Shown: in pieces, positions 37,101-49,604 of the stretch
How the letters are laid out: the number at the start of each line of letters is the position of its first letter
Numbering within the stretch: position 1 is the first letter of the stretch
Source: Mesocentrotus franciscanus
Taxonomy: Eukaryota; Echinodermata; Echinoidea; Camarodonta; Strongylocentrotidae
DNA length: 64,000 nt
Direction: 5' to 3'
Assembly: GCA_037976565.1 (NCBI GenBank)
Contig: CP137686.1
Span: forward strand, 1,270,646-1,334,645
The notes under the pieces: model-generated
What the model was told of the DNA's origin: nothing
The model's input: only the letters and a program-made list of their open reading frames with translations
Database searches by the model: none
Position numbers and translations under genes: made by a program

Positions 37101-39423
37101 ACAACTGTAATCCGTTCAGCAGCATCTTTGACGGGTTACGTACAATTTGTATAATTTATTCTTAAGTGTTATTATACATAAATACATACATACGTATATA
37201 CATATGTGAATAATTTATATAAAGATATATATACACCAATATTATGATTATTTTGTAGGCTCTACAGGAAAGTGAGATAAGCCACCTGACTGAGCACAAA
37301 GCGATGTTCACAGTGGGTCCGCCAACCACTGACAAGAATAAAGTGATATTACACTTCATCTTGAAACAAAGCACAACAAAGCGACTCTTGGTTCCCATGC
37401 ACTTAAAAGGTAAACAACATTTTCTAGAATCAAATCAACCGGGAAAGCAACAAATGTTTGCCATTCATTCAATCTATCAGCTTCCAACATTTCACAAGTT
37501 TTGAAAGTTTGAAGGCATGTAGAAAATAACCGCTGCATCATAAGAAACCGTTTTATGTTTCACTTTAAAAGATAAAACCAAAGTTATTTTTTCACATCGA
37601 TTTAATTTCAAAGCCAAGCTCCAACTTTTTTTAGAGATGTAAAAAAAAAATCACAGGCGGACATTTGGACGGACATTTTGAGAGTCATCACTGCCAACTT
37701 TGTCTTTAAGATGTAAAAAATACACCCATTCTGTTTGCTCTGTACTTTTTGTTTAATCACTATTTTGTTGTAGTATTTACACCAAACACGCGTTCAAAAA
37801 GGCACTCTTCAAGTAAAATCTATGTCATAGTTATGCGGATGCATGCACAGTACACACACAATTTTCAATATAGGCTATATGTATGTCCCAGACCGGCAGT
37901 AAGAGTATGCTGAGTATAATTTCATGTGAGTGTTCAAAATATAATCTTTGTTTTTGGAAAGCCTATATAAAATATCAATATTGAGTATACTTTCTTTCAC
38001 TTTGCAGCTCAACATCAAATTTGTTGTAAACTTAAATGCTTTAACATGAAAATAATCAAATGTGTTTCATGACAAAGCCCTTGTCTTTTAATGTTGTAAT
38101 ATCTCAAGGCATTTGAATAGTTCCGTGTCGAAGAACGATGAACTTTTTTAAAACGAATTTAGCACAATTACCCATTCCTCCAATCAACAGGAAAAACAGA
38201 TTCCGCATCCCGGGGACCGTCGGCATCCTCATCACCTGGCATTCCCCCTCAAGATGCATTAGCACCAGCCAGTGAAGTTCTTACGTCTAAAAGCAGGTAA
38301 TTTTTTTTCCTAATCTCTAATGTGGATAATCGCTAATCATTCTTAATTAAAATCTCATCAATGGGATAATACATATCGTAAATAATAGTAATGATATTTC
38401 GATATCTTTATTAAATACTTATCTACTGTTATCCAGCATAGATCAAACGTGTCTAAACGAGAATTTTTTGCGTTCTGGTAAAACTGTGTTGCAATGTCTT
38501 TATCAACGGCCATTATGACTACAGTTCAGGTTTGTATTGAAAGGTGTATGAGTACATCCCCCTTACAAAACAGAAGGGGAAATAAACATAGAATAAAATA
38601 AGACTTTGTAAGAATTAGACGAAATTACATTGTCCTTTTCTAGAGGTATACTTAACATTGTTGAGTACTCGCATCAACAACGCAAAAACACACCAATATG
38701 TTAAAGTTGGCCTTTGGATTATGTTACGTCGCCCCCACCCCCCCACAAAAAAAAACAATACTAATAATAAAAAACGAGTAAATATGATAATAAAAATTAA
38801 TGTATAAATACACAAATTAAAAAAATTATGCTTTTAAAGGCTTCCAATATATTCGAAGAGAGGATCAAAGTTGTGGCGAGGAAGCATTTGATATTCTAAA
38901 TTCCTGGAGGATGAATGCTCCAAAGCCTTTGAGAGCTTACAGAGGGATATCGGCCCTAAACGTCAATAAAACTGAAATATTAATTGAGGAAGTCTCCAAT
39001 GACAACTTATGCTCCTAGTGATAGCTTAACGCATTATCAGAATAGTTGTACCTAAATTAATGAAAAGCTGCTAATGAAAACTGTGACAATCCGACTTGTC
39101 GAAAATTCAGATTGGGTTTAGAAATACTGTACATAATATTTCTTTATTGTTTAAAATCCTTGTTGTAAAGTGTCGCGGTATCAGATGGAAAACTGGATAC
39201 TCTTGCAGACCACGTCCCTCACGATAAATACCATCACCTGTCCAACATACTCGGTATCGAGTACAACGAGGCATCAACTATTCTGCACACGCACAGTAGT
39301 AAGGGAGCGATGAGAGAGTGCCTTTCTATATGGAAAAACAAGACAGGCGGAAGCTTCACCAAGCTGAAGGAGATGTTTAATGATGTTGATTTAAGTGGTA
39401 TATGGATGCAATATATGGACTAG
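34104..39423 (+). CDS. Gene B: ZU5 / UPA / death-domain protein, paralogue of gene A C-terminus
   Basis: Exons: 34104-34138, 34465-34944, 35333-35565, 36377-36490, 37259-37409, 38191-38296 and 39171-39423. All junctions are in frame, and the intron phases (2, 1, 1, 0, 0, 1, 2) equal those of gene A exons 6-12. The ZU5 core has GIEVRIPPNEAY and VKVTMPHCGTF; the UPA-like part has GKRVICTPYIPV; the death domain ends before a TAG at 39421-39423. No ankyrin exon is visible between gene A and 34104, so gene B either lacks ankyrin repeats or has lost them, or its 5' exons are too diverged to see. The start codon was not found. Because its upstream end is open, a fusion with gene A by alternative splicing cannot be excluded. 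Function in death-domain signalling is inferred from family. Confidence 0.82.
34158..34170. repeat. Poly-G run
   Basis: Thirteen or so consecutive G on the plus strand just after the first gene B donor. Confidence 0.85.
34465..34944 (+). CDS. Gene B exon: linker and ZU5 domain
   Basis: Acceptor AATTTACAG, donor AAGAGTG|GTAAAG; phase 1 in and 1 out. A hydrophilic N-terminal linker (EQYRQAIFAWMESGEG onwards) leads into ZU5: IRLEKHGIEVRIPP, LVLKETEAIISVGLRMSPSD and FDIPVKVTMPHCGTF, with the typical PHC. Confidence 0.9.
35333..35565 (+). CDS. Gene B exon: ZU5-UPA junction
   Basis: Acceptor AGCTTCAG, donor GTAGAG|GTTAGC; phase 1 in and 0 out. It encodes NESPRCVVRQRDLDIYMDHF, SEFWIVAVF and GKRVICTPYIPV. 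The true frame starts upstream of the first ATG in it. Confidence 0.9.
35719..35960 (+). mobile_element. tRNA-derived SINE in a gene B intron
   Basis: A pol III box A-like TGGTATAGTGG (35725-35735) and box B-like GGTTTGAATGC (35770-35780) are spaced as in a tRNA. A non-tRNA body and GGGTAAATAA end follow. The same 3' body recurs at 31877-31930. The tRNA part does not fold as an intact tRNA gene. Confidence 0.75.
36377..36490 (+). CDS. Gene B exon: UPA-like region
   Basis: Acceptor TTTTCAAG, donor GTCACG|GTAACG; exactly 38 codons, phase 0 at both ends. It encodes EQPGYMAPITGEQFLVRWRF and GEFRITCKESS. Confidence 0.85.
37259..37409 (+). CDS. Gene B exon: UPA-like region
   Basis: Acceptor ATTTTGTAG, donor TTAAAAG|GTAAAC; phase 0 in and 1 out. 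It encodes KAMFTVGPPTTDKNKVILHF and ILKQSTTKRLLVPMHLK. Confidence 0.85.
38191..38296 (+). CDS. Gene B exon: Ser/Pro-rich linker
   Basis: Acceptor ATCAACAG, donor AAGCAG|GTAATT; phase 1 in and 2 out. It encodes TDSASRGPSASSSPGIPPQD, a flexible linker before the death domain. Confidence 0.8.
39171..39423 (+). CDS. Gene B last exon: death domain and stop
   Basis: Acceptor TTGTTGTAAAG; phase 2 in; stop TAG at 39421-39423. It encodes KLDTLADHVPHDKYHHLSNI, LGIEYNEASTIL, CLSIWKNKTGGSFTKLKEMF and a short end. The LA..V, LS..LGI, EA..IL and CL..WK.KTG pattern is a clear death domain. Confidence 0.88.
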
Positions 39424-39559
39424 ATCTGATGTAAAGAAAATATTTGATAGCTTTTCACCTAAATGGTGCATAAAGACAGCTTACAATTGCACTATAATTA
39501 AGAAATTAGAAAAATATATAAAAATACTTGGAAGGCTGTCAATGGAGTGTTAGGAAACT

Positions 39560-40255
39560 AATATACATTAAATAACCACTGACCATCAGATGATCGTAGG
39601 CCTAAATACATCTTATAACTACTAACCATTAGATAATCGTAGGCCTAAATACAATTGATAACTACTGACCATCAGATAACCATAGGCCTTAATACTTTTC
39701 ATAAATACTGACCATCAGATGATCGTAGGCCTAAATACATCTAATAACTACTAACCATTAGATAATCGTAGGCCTAAATACAATTGATAACTACTGGCCA
39801 TCAGATAACCATAGGCCTTAATACATTTCATAAATACTGACCATTAAATAATCATAGGCCTTATACATTTAATAACTACTGACCATCAGATAATCGTAGG
39901 CATACATACATCTAATAACTACTAACCATCAGATAATCGTAGGCCTAAATACATCTATTAACTAATAACCATCAGATAACCATAGGCCTCAATACATTTC
40001 ATAAATACTGACCATGAGATGATCGTAGGCCTAAATGCATATAATAACTACTAACCATTAGATAATCGTAGGCCTAAATACAACGAATAACTACTGACCA
40101 CCAGATAATCATAGGCCTTAATACATTTCATAAATACTGATAATCAAATAATAATAGGCCTTGATATATTTAATAACTACTAGACATCAGATAATCATAG
40201 GCATTAATACGTTTAATAACTTCTGACCATCAGATAGTCATAGGCCCAAATTACT
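39560..40255. repeat. 43-bp satellite, about 16 copies
   Basis: Units read about AACTACTGACCATCAGATAA then TCGTAGGCCTAAATACATCT. Variants in the unit end (CATCTAAT, CAATTGAT, ATTTCAT) alternate, giving a three-unit (about 129 bp) higher-order pattern at the left side. It begins about 135 bases after the gene B stop. Confidence 0.92.
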
Positions 40256-40589
40256 CAAAATATATAATGCATATTATTTAACGACATGGTTACACATATG
40301 TCGAACCCCGTATCATGTCCTCATTTAAGTGAGAAATAATGCATTAATTACACGTTGTGTTTTTAATCACATGTAAGAGTTTTACAAGTTTATTCAATGG
40401 AGTAAGAGGTCTCTTAATAAATACTTATAGTTAAGAACTGCAATAGTTAAGAATTATGATGTGACAAAAATGTTACCAATTTGTATATATTCATATGTAT
40501 TTTGATATTTTAGTGGAATAAATCAAAAGGCTTTATGTTGAATACGAATTAACATGAAATACAGATAATATTATACACTAATCATTTTC

Positions 40590-41042
40590 TTTATCAGCAC
40601 GGTTATCACCGTTGATTATAAACTTAATCATTTCTTCCTCATGACAGCAAATGTAGACACTGTGAGGAAGTTGAAACAACTTTTCATTTTTGTATTACAC
40701 TGCAAACTCGTACGAACATTGTCGAAAATCCTTCATAGGATTTTATATCACCTTTTCAGGTGTTAGGCTATAAAGTGGACGATGAACCTTACGATATGTT
40801 AAATCTTATTTGTAACGTAGCACAATATAAAGCTCATCAAAATTATATAAAATGTACATTTAAAGGTAAAAAATACAACGATAATTCTGTATGGGTTGAT
40901 TTTAAGTTTATGGTGAAATCATATTTGGGAAGTGTAAGTAACTATACATTTGGAAAAGAAGGTGAAGTTCAAAAAAATTATATCAATGGTTGCTGTAAAA
41001 CCTTGATTTATTTTTATTGTATGTATATATGTTATTGCTAAT
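40590..41042 (+). mobile_element. Probable L1/Tx1-type LINE C-terminal remnant
   Basis: An open frame ending at 41041 encodes LGYKVDDEPYDMLNLICNVA and QYKAHQNYIKCTFKGKK. The pattern (LG, then N-I, then a K-I-K motif) resembles the C-terminal end of L1/Tx1 ORF2 proteins. Judged by pattern only; it could be unrelated. Confidence 0.35.
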
Positions 41043-41329
41043 AAATACCTCGAAAGAGGATTAGAAAAAGAAAACTTAATCATTTCGAGTGCACGCTGAA
41101 CAGTATAAGAGACTGTGTAAAGAATAGAAAAATAGAAACATAAGGGGCTGAAATGCAGAGTCAAAAAAAAGAATAAATCACATATAATATTTAAAGCTAT
41201 CAAGCAGCTCAGTCCCTCTTGTACATCCAATATTTTCAACTTTCGTGAAATTACAATACCACTTCTGGTAATATCATATGGAGAATGACCATTGTATTTA
41301 TATTACTTATACCATCATTTCGTGACGTT

Positions 41330-44300
41330 CAGGTTTGATTTTCGTTAGAAGTCTGCACATGTTGAATGTCCAATGTAGTAAGGTCTCGCACAATACAACA
41401 TCTCAACGATGAGTTAATTAGATTTGTGTGCATAAGTCTCCACATGATAATGGTGAAAGTCTAATGTATTGTATATGATATCAAACTGAGATTGGATTAC
41501 TAAGTATTCACATTATAATGGTGAATGTCCGTTACATATATATTTCATATGATATCGATCGTACTGAGATTGGATCTTTGTGCATAAGTCTGCACATCAT
41601 TACGGTGAATGTCCATTGCAAATATATTTCATATGATATCGTACTAATATTTTATTTTTGTGCATAAGTCTGCATATCATAATGGTGCATGTTCATTGCA
41701 AACATATTTGTAAATTTCATATGATATCATATTGATATTGGATTTTTGTGCATTAGTCTCTACATCATAATAAGTAATGTGCAATGCATATATTTATATA
41801 TATTTCATATGATAACATACTCAGATTAGATTTTGGGAAATAAATAAGTCTGCACATGTTAAATGTATATTTTGTTGAGATCTCGTATGACATCATATCA
41901 TATTTTTAAAGTTTTTGTGCATAAGTCTGCACATCTTAATGGTGCATGTTCATTGCATAAATATTTTTGTTATGATATCATACTAAGATTGGATCTTTGT
42001 GCATAAGTCTGCACATCATAATGGTGAATGTCCAATGCATATATATATTTCATATGATATCATACTAAGCTCGGATTATTGTGCATAAGTCTGCACGTTA
42101 TAATGGTGAATGTCCGTTGCATATATATGTGTTATGATATCATATACTTCGATTGGATTTTTTTTGCATAAGTCTGCACATCATGATAGTGCATGTTCAG
42201 TGCAGATATATTTGTTATTATATCATTCTGAAATTGGATCTTTGTGCATAAGTCTCCAGAGGTTGAATGTCCAATTTACACCTCGTATAATATTGTATCT
42301 CAATGTTGAGTTGAGATTATTGTGCATAAGTCTGCACATGTTAATGGTGAATGTCCAATGCATATATATATATATATTACCTTTGATGCCATACTAAGCT
42401 CGGATTATTATGCATAAGTCTTCACATTATAATGGTGAATGTCCGTTGCATATGTATATTTCATATGATATCACACTAAGCTCGGATTATTGTGCATAAG
42501 TCTGCACGTTATAATGGTGAATGTCCGTTGCATATATATGTGTTATGATATCATATACTTCGATTGGATTTTTTTTGCATAAGTCTGCACATCATGATAG
42601 TGCATGTTCAGTGCAGATATATTTGTTATTATATCATTCTGAAATTGGATCTTTGTGCATAAGTCTCCAGAGGTTGAATGTCCAATTTACACCTCGTATA
42701 ATATTGTATCTCAATGTTGAGTTGAGATTATTGTGCATAAGTCTGCACATGTTAATGGTGAATGTCCAATGCATATATATATATATATATATTACCTTTG
42801 ATGCCATACTAAGCTCGGATTATTATGCATAAGTCTTCACATTATAATGGTGAATGTCCGTTGCATATGTATTTCATATAATATCATTCCTAGATAAGAT
42901 TGTTTGTGCATAAGTCTGCACATCATAATGATTCATGTTCATTGCATATATATTTGTTATTATATCATTCTGAGACTGGATCTTTGTGCATAAGTCTGCA
43001 CATGTTGAATGTCCAATTTACACTTCGTATAATATCGTATCTCAATGTTGAGTTGAGATTATTGTGCATAAATCTGCACATGTTAATGGTATATGTCCAA
43101 TGCATATATATATATTACCTTTGATGCCATACTAAGCTCGGATTATTATGCATAAGTCTTCACATTATAATGGTGAATGTCCGTTGCATATGTATTTCAT
43201 ATGATATCATTCTTAGATAAGATTGTTTGTGCATAAGTCTGCACATCATAATGATTCATGTTCATTGCATATATATTTGTTATTATATCATTTTGAGACT
43301 GGATCTTTGTGCATAAGTCTGCACATGTTGAATGTCCAATTTACACTTCGTATAATATCATATCTCAATGTTAAGTTAAGATTATTGTGCATAAGTCTGC
43401 ACATCATAATGGTAAATGTCTAATGTGTATATATTTCATTTGATATCGTACTAAAGTTGAATTTTTGTGCATTAGTCTGCACATCATTGTGGTGCATGTT
43501 CAGTGCATATATATTCTATATGATATCATACTAAGGTCGGATTATTGTGCATAAGTCTGCACGTTATAATGGTGAATGTCCGTTGCATATATATGTGTTA
43601 TGATATCATATACTTCGATTGGATTTTTTTTGCATAAGTCTGCACATCATGATAGTGCATGTTCAGTGCAGATATATTTGTTATTACATCATTCTGAAAT
43701 TGGATCTTTGTGCATAAGTCTGCACATGTTGAATGTCCAATTTACACTTCGTATAATATCGTATCTCAATGTTGAGTTGAGATTATTGTGCATAAATCTG
43801 CACATGTTAATGGTGAATGTCCAATGCATATATATATATTACCTTTGATGCCATACTAAGCTCGGATTATTATGCATAAGTCTTCACATTATAACGGTGA
43901 ATGTCCGTTGCATATGTATTTCATATAATATCATTCCTAGATAAGATTGTTTGTGCATAAGTCTGCACATCATAATGATTCATGTTCATTGCATATATAT
44001 TTGTTATTATATCCTCTGAGACTGGATCTTTGTGCATAAGTCTGCACATGTTGAATGTCCAATTTACACTTCGTATAATATCGTATCTCAATGTTGAGTT
44101 GAGATTATTGTGCATAAATCTGCACATGTTAATGGTATATGTCCAATGCATATATATATATTACCTTTGATGCCACACTAAGCTCGGATTATTATGCATA
44201 AGTCTTCACATTATAATGGTGAATGTCCGTTGCATATGTATTTCATATAATATCATTCCTAGATAAGATTGTTTGTGCATTAGTCTGCACATCATAATGA

Positions 44301-46295
44301 TTCATGTTCATTGCATATATATTTGTTATTATATCATTTTGAGACTGGATCTTTGTGCATAAGTCTGCACATGTTGAATGTCCAATTTACACTTCGTATA
44401 ATATCATATCTCAATGTTGAGTTAAGATTATTGTGCATAAGTCTGCACATCATAATGGTAAATGTCAAATGTATATATATATCATTTGATATCGTACTTA
44501 AGTTGAATTTTTGTGCATTAGTCTGCACATCATTGTGGTGCATGTTCAGTGCATTTATATTTGTTATTATATCATTCTGAGATTGCATCTTTGTGCTTAA
44601 GTATGCACATGTTGAATGTCCAATTTACACCTCGTATAATATCATATATCAATGTTGAGTTGAGATTATTGTGCATAAATCTGCACATCATAATGGTGAA
44701 TAACCGTTGCATATATATTTCGTATGATATCATACTAAGCTCGGATTATTGTGCATAAGTCTTCTCATTATAATGGTGAATGTCAAATGTTTATATATTT
44801 GATATGATATCGTACTAACATTGAATTTTTTGGCATTAGTCTGCACATCATAATTATTAATGTCCAATGTATGTATCCATTTCATATGATATCATACTGA
44901 GCTTAGATATGTGTGCATAAGTTTGCACATCATAATGGTGAAAGTCCATTGCATTTGTTATTGTATATTGCATATAAGGAATCCCTCCTTTCTGCCTCTC
45001 CCAAATGCTGTCATAAAGAGCCATTGTTATTTGTTATCACTATCTTGTTTTTTATCATTCCATTCTGTATTTGTATGTTTTAAATGTTTTTATGAAGAGT
45101 GTTGAATAAACTTTGAATTGAATTGAATTGAATGCTCATTGCATATATACATGTATATATTTTATATGATATCATACTGAGATTGGATTTGTGTGTATTA
45201 ATAGTCTGCACACCATAATGTTTAATGTCCAACGTATATATATATTTAATATGATATTATACTTAGATTACATTTTGGGGAATAAATAAGTCTGCACATG
45301 TTAAATGTCTATTGTATTTAGATCTCGTATGACGTCATGTCATATTTTTAAGTTTTTGTCTATAAGTCTGCACATCTTAATGGTGCATGTTCAGTACATA
45401 CGTATTTTGTTATGATATCGTTCTGACATTGGATCTTTGTACATATGTCTGCACATGTTTAATGTCCAATTTAAATCTCGTATAATATCATATCTCAATG
45501 TTGAGTTGAGATTATTGTGCATAATTCTGCACATCATAATGGTGAATGTCAAATGCATACATATTTTTAATAATATCATTCGGAGATTGGATTTGTGGGT
45601 ATTAGTCTACACATCATAATGTCCAGTGTATATATATATTTAATATGATATTATACTTAGATTACATTTTGGGGAATAAATAAGTCTGCATATGTTAAAG
45701 GTCTATTGTATTTAGATCTCGTATGACGTCATGTCATATTTTTAAGTTTTTGTCTATAAGTCTGCACATCTTAATGGTGCATGTTCAGTACATACGTATT
45801 TTGTTATGATATCGTTCTGACATTGGATCTTTGTACATATGTCTGCACATGTTATTGTGCATAATTCTGCTGCACATCATGATGGTGAATGTCAAATGCA
45901 TACATATTTTGTTATTTTATCACTCGCAGATTGGATTTTTGTGCTTAAGTCTGAACATCTAAATGGGGCATGTTTGTTGCATACATATTTTTTTATGATA
46001 TCATTCTGAGATTGGATTTGTGGGTATTAGTCTACACATCTTAATGTCCAGTATATATATCTATTTAATATGACATCATACTTAGATTAGATTTTGGGGA
46101 ATAAATAAGTCTGCACATGTTAAATGTCTATTGTATTTAGATCTCGTATGAAGTAATATCATATTTTTAAGTTTTTGTGCATAAGTCTGCACATCTTAAT
46201 GGTGCATGTTTATTGCATACATATTTTTTTGTACGATATCATACTGAGGTTGTATTTGTGTGCATAAGTCTGCCCATCATATCCGACTATAACGC
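41330..46295. repeat. Large satellite array, about 80-bp monomer, with higher-order repeats
   Basis: The monomer reads about GTGCATAAGTCTGCACATCA, TAATGGTGAATGTCCATTGC, then ATATATATTTCATATGATAT and CATACTAAGATTGGATTTTT. GCATAAGTCTGCACAT is the best-kept box. Higher-order units show as near-identical blocks at about 42096 and 42507 (offset 411) and at about 42840 and 43163 (offset about 323). Open frames across it are by-products of the repeat. Confidence 0.93.
44975..45133 (+). mobile_element. LINE 3' end inserted in the satellite
   Basis: A non-satellite stretch interrupts the array and ends in GAATAAACTTTGAATTGAAT with an ATTGA tail, as in the LINE fragment ending at 27395. Only the 3' UTR is present. 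Confidence 0.7.
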
Positions 46296-46299
46296 ATTT

Positions 46300-47940
46300 T
46301 GGTCCAGAGCACTGCACAATTCCATCATTTTTTCATCCTGTACTTTATATTTGATTGATTCTAAATATAGAATTGTACACAATACAAATGTCTGCACAAA
46401 ACTATGATTTTGAATTTCCATTGTGAATTTGATGTTACAGTGAATATGGGGCTGCACATGTTACAACGAAGTCTTTAATGTAAATGCTCCTTGTTCTATA
46501 CCATATCCACCTCTTGAAAGTGCATATCCTTTCAGGGTACGCAGCATATCTTGATGCATTTCTCATGTAGTAAGTTTCGATCTCTCTGAATTTGCATTAT
46601 TGTGCAAGAGTTTGCACTCTATGATGATTTTCTGTTGTAAATGTATTTTTTCGATATCACGTAGGCTTTTTTTTAATTGGATGTGAGCCCATTATTCTGT
46701 ACAATTGTATTTTGAATGTCTAAACAGCTATTGTGCGTATAATCGGGACATAAATGTTCACAATAACGCATGAGTGCATACATGTAAGTCTACATATATA
46801 TTTGACTTAAGATGCGTTCATATTTTGTTTTCGTTTTATGTGACGTAAAGTGTAATGCGCTTCGCATTTCTATGTATCTTATAACACAGAATTCAGTGAA
46901 TACACGCAGGTCATTTGTTGCGCGCAGTTGCCATTCATTTACACGTTAAATTAAAAACGCGCCATATCTGATTAAGCCTACAATGCTGTTGAGGCAATAA
47001 GCTCCATATCATATTCAATTGTTTGAATTACATTTCATTTGATATCATATATCATTGTTAAAATCGGTTTTGAGCCCATAAATTGACAATTGATTAAAAT
47101 GTGTTGACATAGTCATCTGACTATTTATACCAAGTTTGCTTTGTTACTTGTGTAATTGTTTCCTTTCTCATAAGTCTTTGCGTTCATGATGTTGATGTAA
47201 TGTTTATTTATAAGATTTCATGTTTAATATGATTGCATAATAAAACAGATGATGTGTTACTGTAATACTTTTATCAATTTGTATGAGCTTGTCAAAAAAA
47301 CTGAAAATTCGAAGTGCATGATAGGTAGTATTTGGGATAGGGAGGGAGTGAGAGTAATTATGAGACGGAGAAAAAAAAAAGAGAATGGAATACGAAGCAG
47401 AGGGGGTAGGAGAGGTTTGGAGAAGATGGAATATATTAATTGATGAGATGTGATGGATTGGATGACTTAAAAGAGAAAGCAGGAAGGATTAGAATAATCG
47501 TAGGAGACATACTAACGTGGTTGTCGTTCAATCAGATTGAGCTAAATCATATGCGCACTGAAAAGAAAAATGCAATATTATCGTTCCCCAGACATGATCG
47601 AGATCGTCGGGTTGTAACAACATCTGTATTTTACACCTTACTAAATCAAAAGACAAATCAAGGCTGAGGTTTGGCAATGTTCATGTTTTAGACAGTCGAT
47701 TGATATGCCACACATTTCGTCTAATCTCTTACATGCCTCCCCACCCAACTAATTTACATTGTAGACATGATGGGGGAATGTTAACAACTGTACAACGCAC
47801 TGGATTATGTGATTATAAAATAAAAACTGCGCTTTTAAACCATCTCTGTCAAATCTTTTGAAATGAAACTGTAAAACATAACGACTCTTCGCTCCAAAAG
47901 CTAACGGCGACCCTCAACCACGCATCCACAATCAACCCCT
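46300..47940. other. Stretch without a recognised gene
   Basis: AT-rich, with a few decayed GCATAA-type satellite words in the first 500 bases. No exon, RNA gene or clear mobile element was seen. Confidence 0.5.
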
Positions 47941-47949
47941 AGATACCTA

Positions 47950-48172
47950 GATAATAATAATAATAATAATAGCTCACATTTATAATGCGCCTAATACTTT
48001 GTTTCTAGGCGCAGCACATATTATTACCCTGGTCATCGGATTCAGGCTTACCCGCACACAATGAATGCACATTCTCCACTCCCTGGGGAGCATTCCGACC
48101 AGTCGCCATTTTACAAGCGCCAGGACAGGCTCGCATTGCTCTTCATCATCGGATACCAACCATTACTAAAGT
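47950..48172 (-). mobile_element. LINE 3' terminal fragment, minus strand
   Basis: An (ATA)n tail precedes CACATTTATAATGCGCCTAA, the same 3' end motif as the LINE at 19405-21235. The body runs to about 48172. No coding part is left. Confidence 0.6.
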
Positions 48173-48493
48173 AAGTACGTTATATTTATCTAGATAGAGA
48201 GAGAGAGAGAGAGGGAGATAAGAACAGACAGAGATACAGAGGGTGGGGGTGGGGGAAGAGGGGATGGATCATAAGGAACTAAAGGTTTTAAAAATGCTTG
48301 CTATAATTCCTCCTAAACAGAGGATGTATAAGAAGAAAAAAAACGGTATATAAATTAATTAAATTACAAATTTAAAGGTATGACAAAATAAGTAGTGTAG
48401 GAATGTTTACATTCATATACTATTTAGTTTATTGTAAATGTTTGTTGTGGTGTCTCTGTTTATAAAGGATTCAATTCAAGTCATATCGAATTG

Positions 48494-48561
48494 CATACAT
48501 TACGTGTTGTTAGGTAGGACGAGCCATAATGTTTGTCCTACCTAGCAACAAGTAATGTATC
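48494..48561. repeat. Near-perfect inverted repeat, arms about 27 bp
   Basis: CATTACGTGTTGTTAGGTAGGAC-type sequence (48494-48520) is mirrored at 48535-48561 as GTCCTACCTAGCAACAAGTAATG-type sequence, with a 14-base loop. Confidence 0.8.
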
Positions 48562-48929
48562 CACTTCGCATTCTGGCAATCGAAATACAATTATTCGTAA
48601 CAGGTGAATGAAATAATTTCTTACGAGGCCCTTACAGAACTGTGCATTATATTTGAATACATTACGAAAATGGTCTATATAAACGCTCAAACTTTGATTT
48701 GCAGAACTGTTTAGGAGTTTATGTGAAAATATATCAAAAGACAGAAGGCCTATAAGTTAAATCATGTAATATGATAGTACAAAGCTCCGAAAGCTAAAGA
48801 GAAATCGAATCTTAATCGTAAACTACTTTAAAAGAGAGTGGAAAAATCACAGACGCTGACTCGTACACAAATTGAAAAAGTAATGATTTTATGAAAGTTG
48901 TAATCACTAAAGGTATATGAATTTAAAAT

Positions 48930-49345
48930 TGGTTGGTTGGTGTCACTATGACGAAATGCCGGACTATTTTCCCATTTGTTGCAACACACAAAATGACTAG
49001 AATTTCAATTTTTCAAAATGTATGACTCGGGATGGTGTTTTCTTTTAACATAATTTGTAATGATAATGCTGCCCACAATATATTTTGATTATTGTCCCAA
49101 GGGAGAAGGCGCTTACGAGAATTACAGAAATTTATGATATTTTTGTTCACGACAAACAGAAGAATTTTCCGTGAATATGTCAAAATCCAATAACAAAATT
49201 GTCAATTTTCGATTCGCCGAGATTTAGTGATCTAAAATTTCAAACACTCATAACACTTTTTTATAACTGCTTTCATTTGTTTCAAAATTTCACCATTCTG
49301 TTTCTCTTTTTTCCGCTTTCATACAAATGAAATTTTTAAAAGGCT
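48930..49345. repeat. Dispersed repeat, copy 1
   Basis: It shares with 56715-57100, in the same order, TTTTCCCATTTGT, CAAAATTTC.CCATTC and TTTCATACAAATGA-type blocks. No coding capacity. Family not identified. Confidence 0.55.
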
Positions 49346-49604
49346 TAGATTGCCGTTTAAGCATAATTTATTAATGGGTACTGTATTTTGACAAACACAA
49401 CATGATTATGAATTTGCAGGACCTGTGGAACATAATATGATTAATTGTCGTAAAATGCATTCCTAAAATAAATCAATTGATGATAAATTTCATTTGAAAT
49501 GGTAGAAACTGGTCCTATGATTAGAAAGGCATAAATCAATGTATGTGTGAGACGGGTTCCCAATCCTAAACTTTAAAGGGCACCGCAACCTTTGTCGAGG
49601 TATG

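Noticed and set aside
42110..44760. A family of similar open frames of 60-103 codons on both strands
   Set aside because: They all fall in the 80-bp satellite and repeat with it. Their similarity reflects the DNA repeat; they have no splice or start context.
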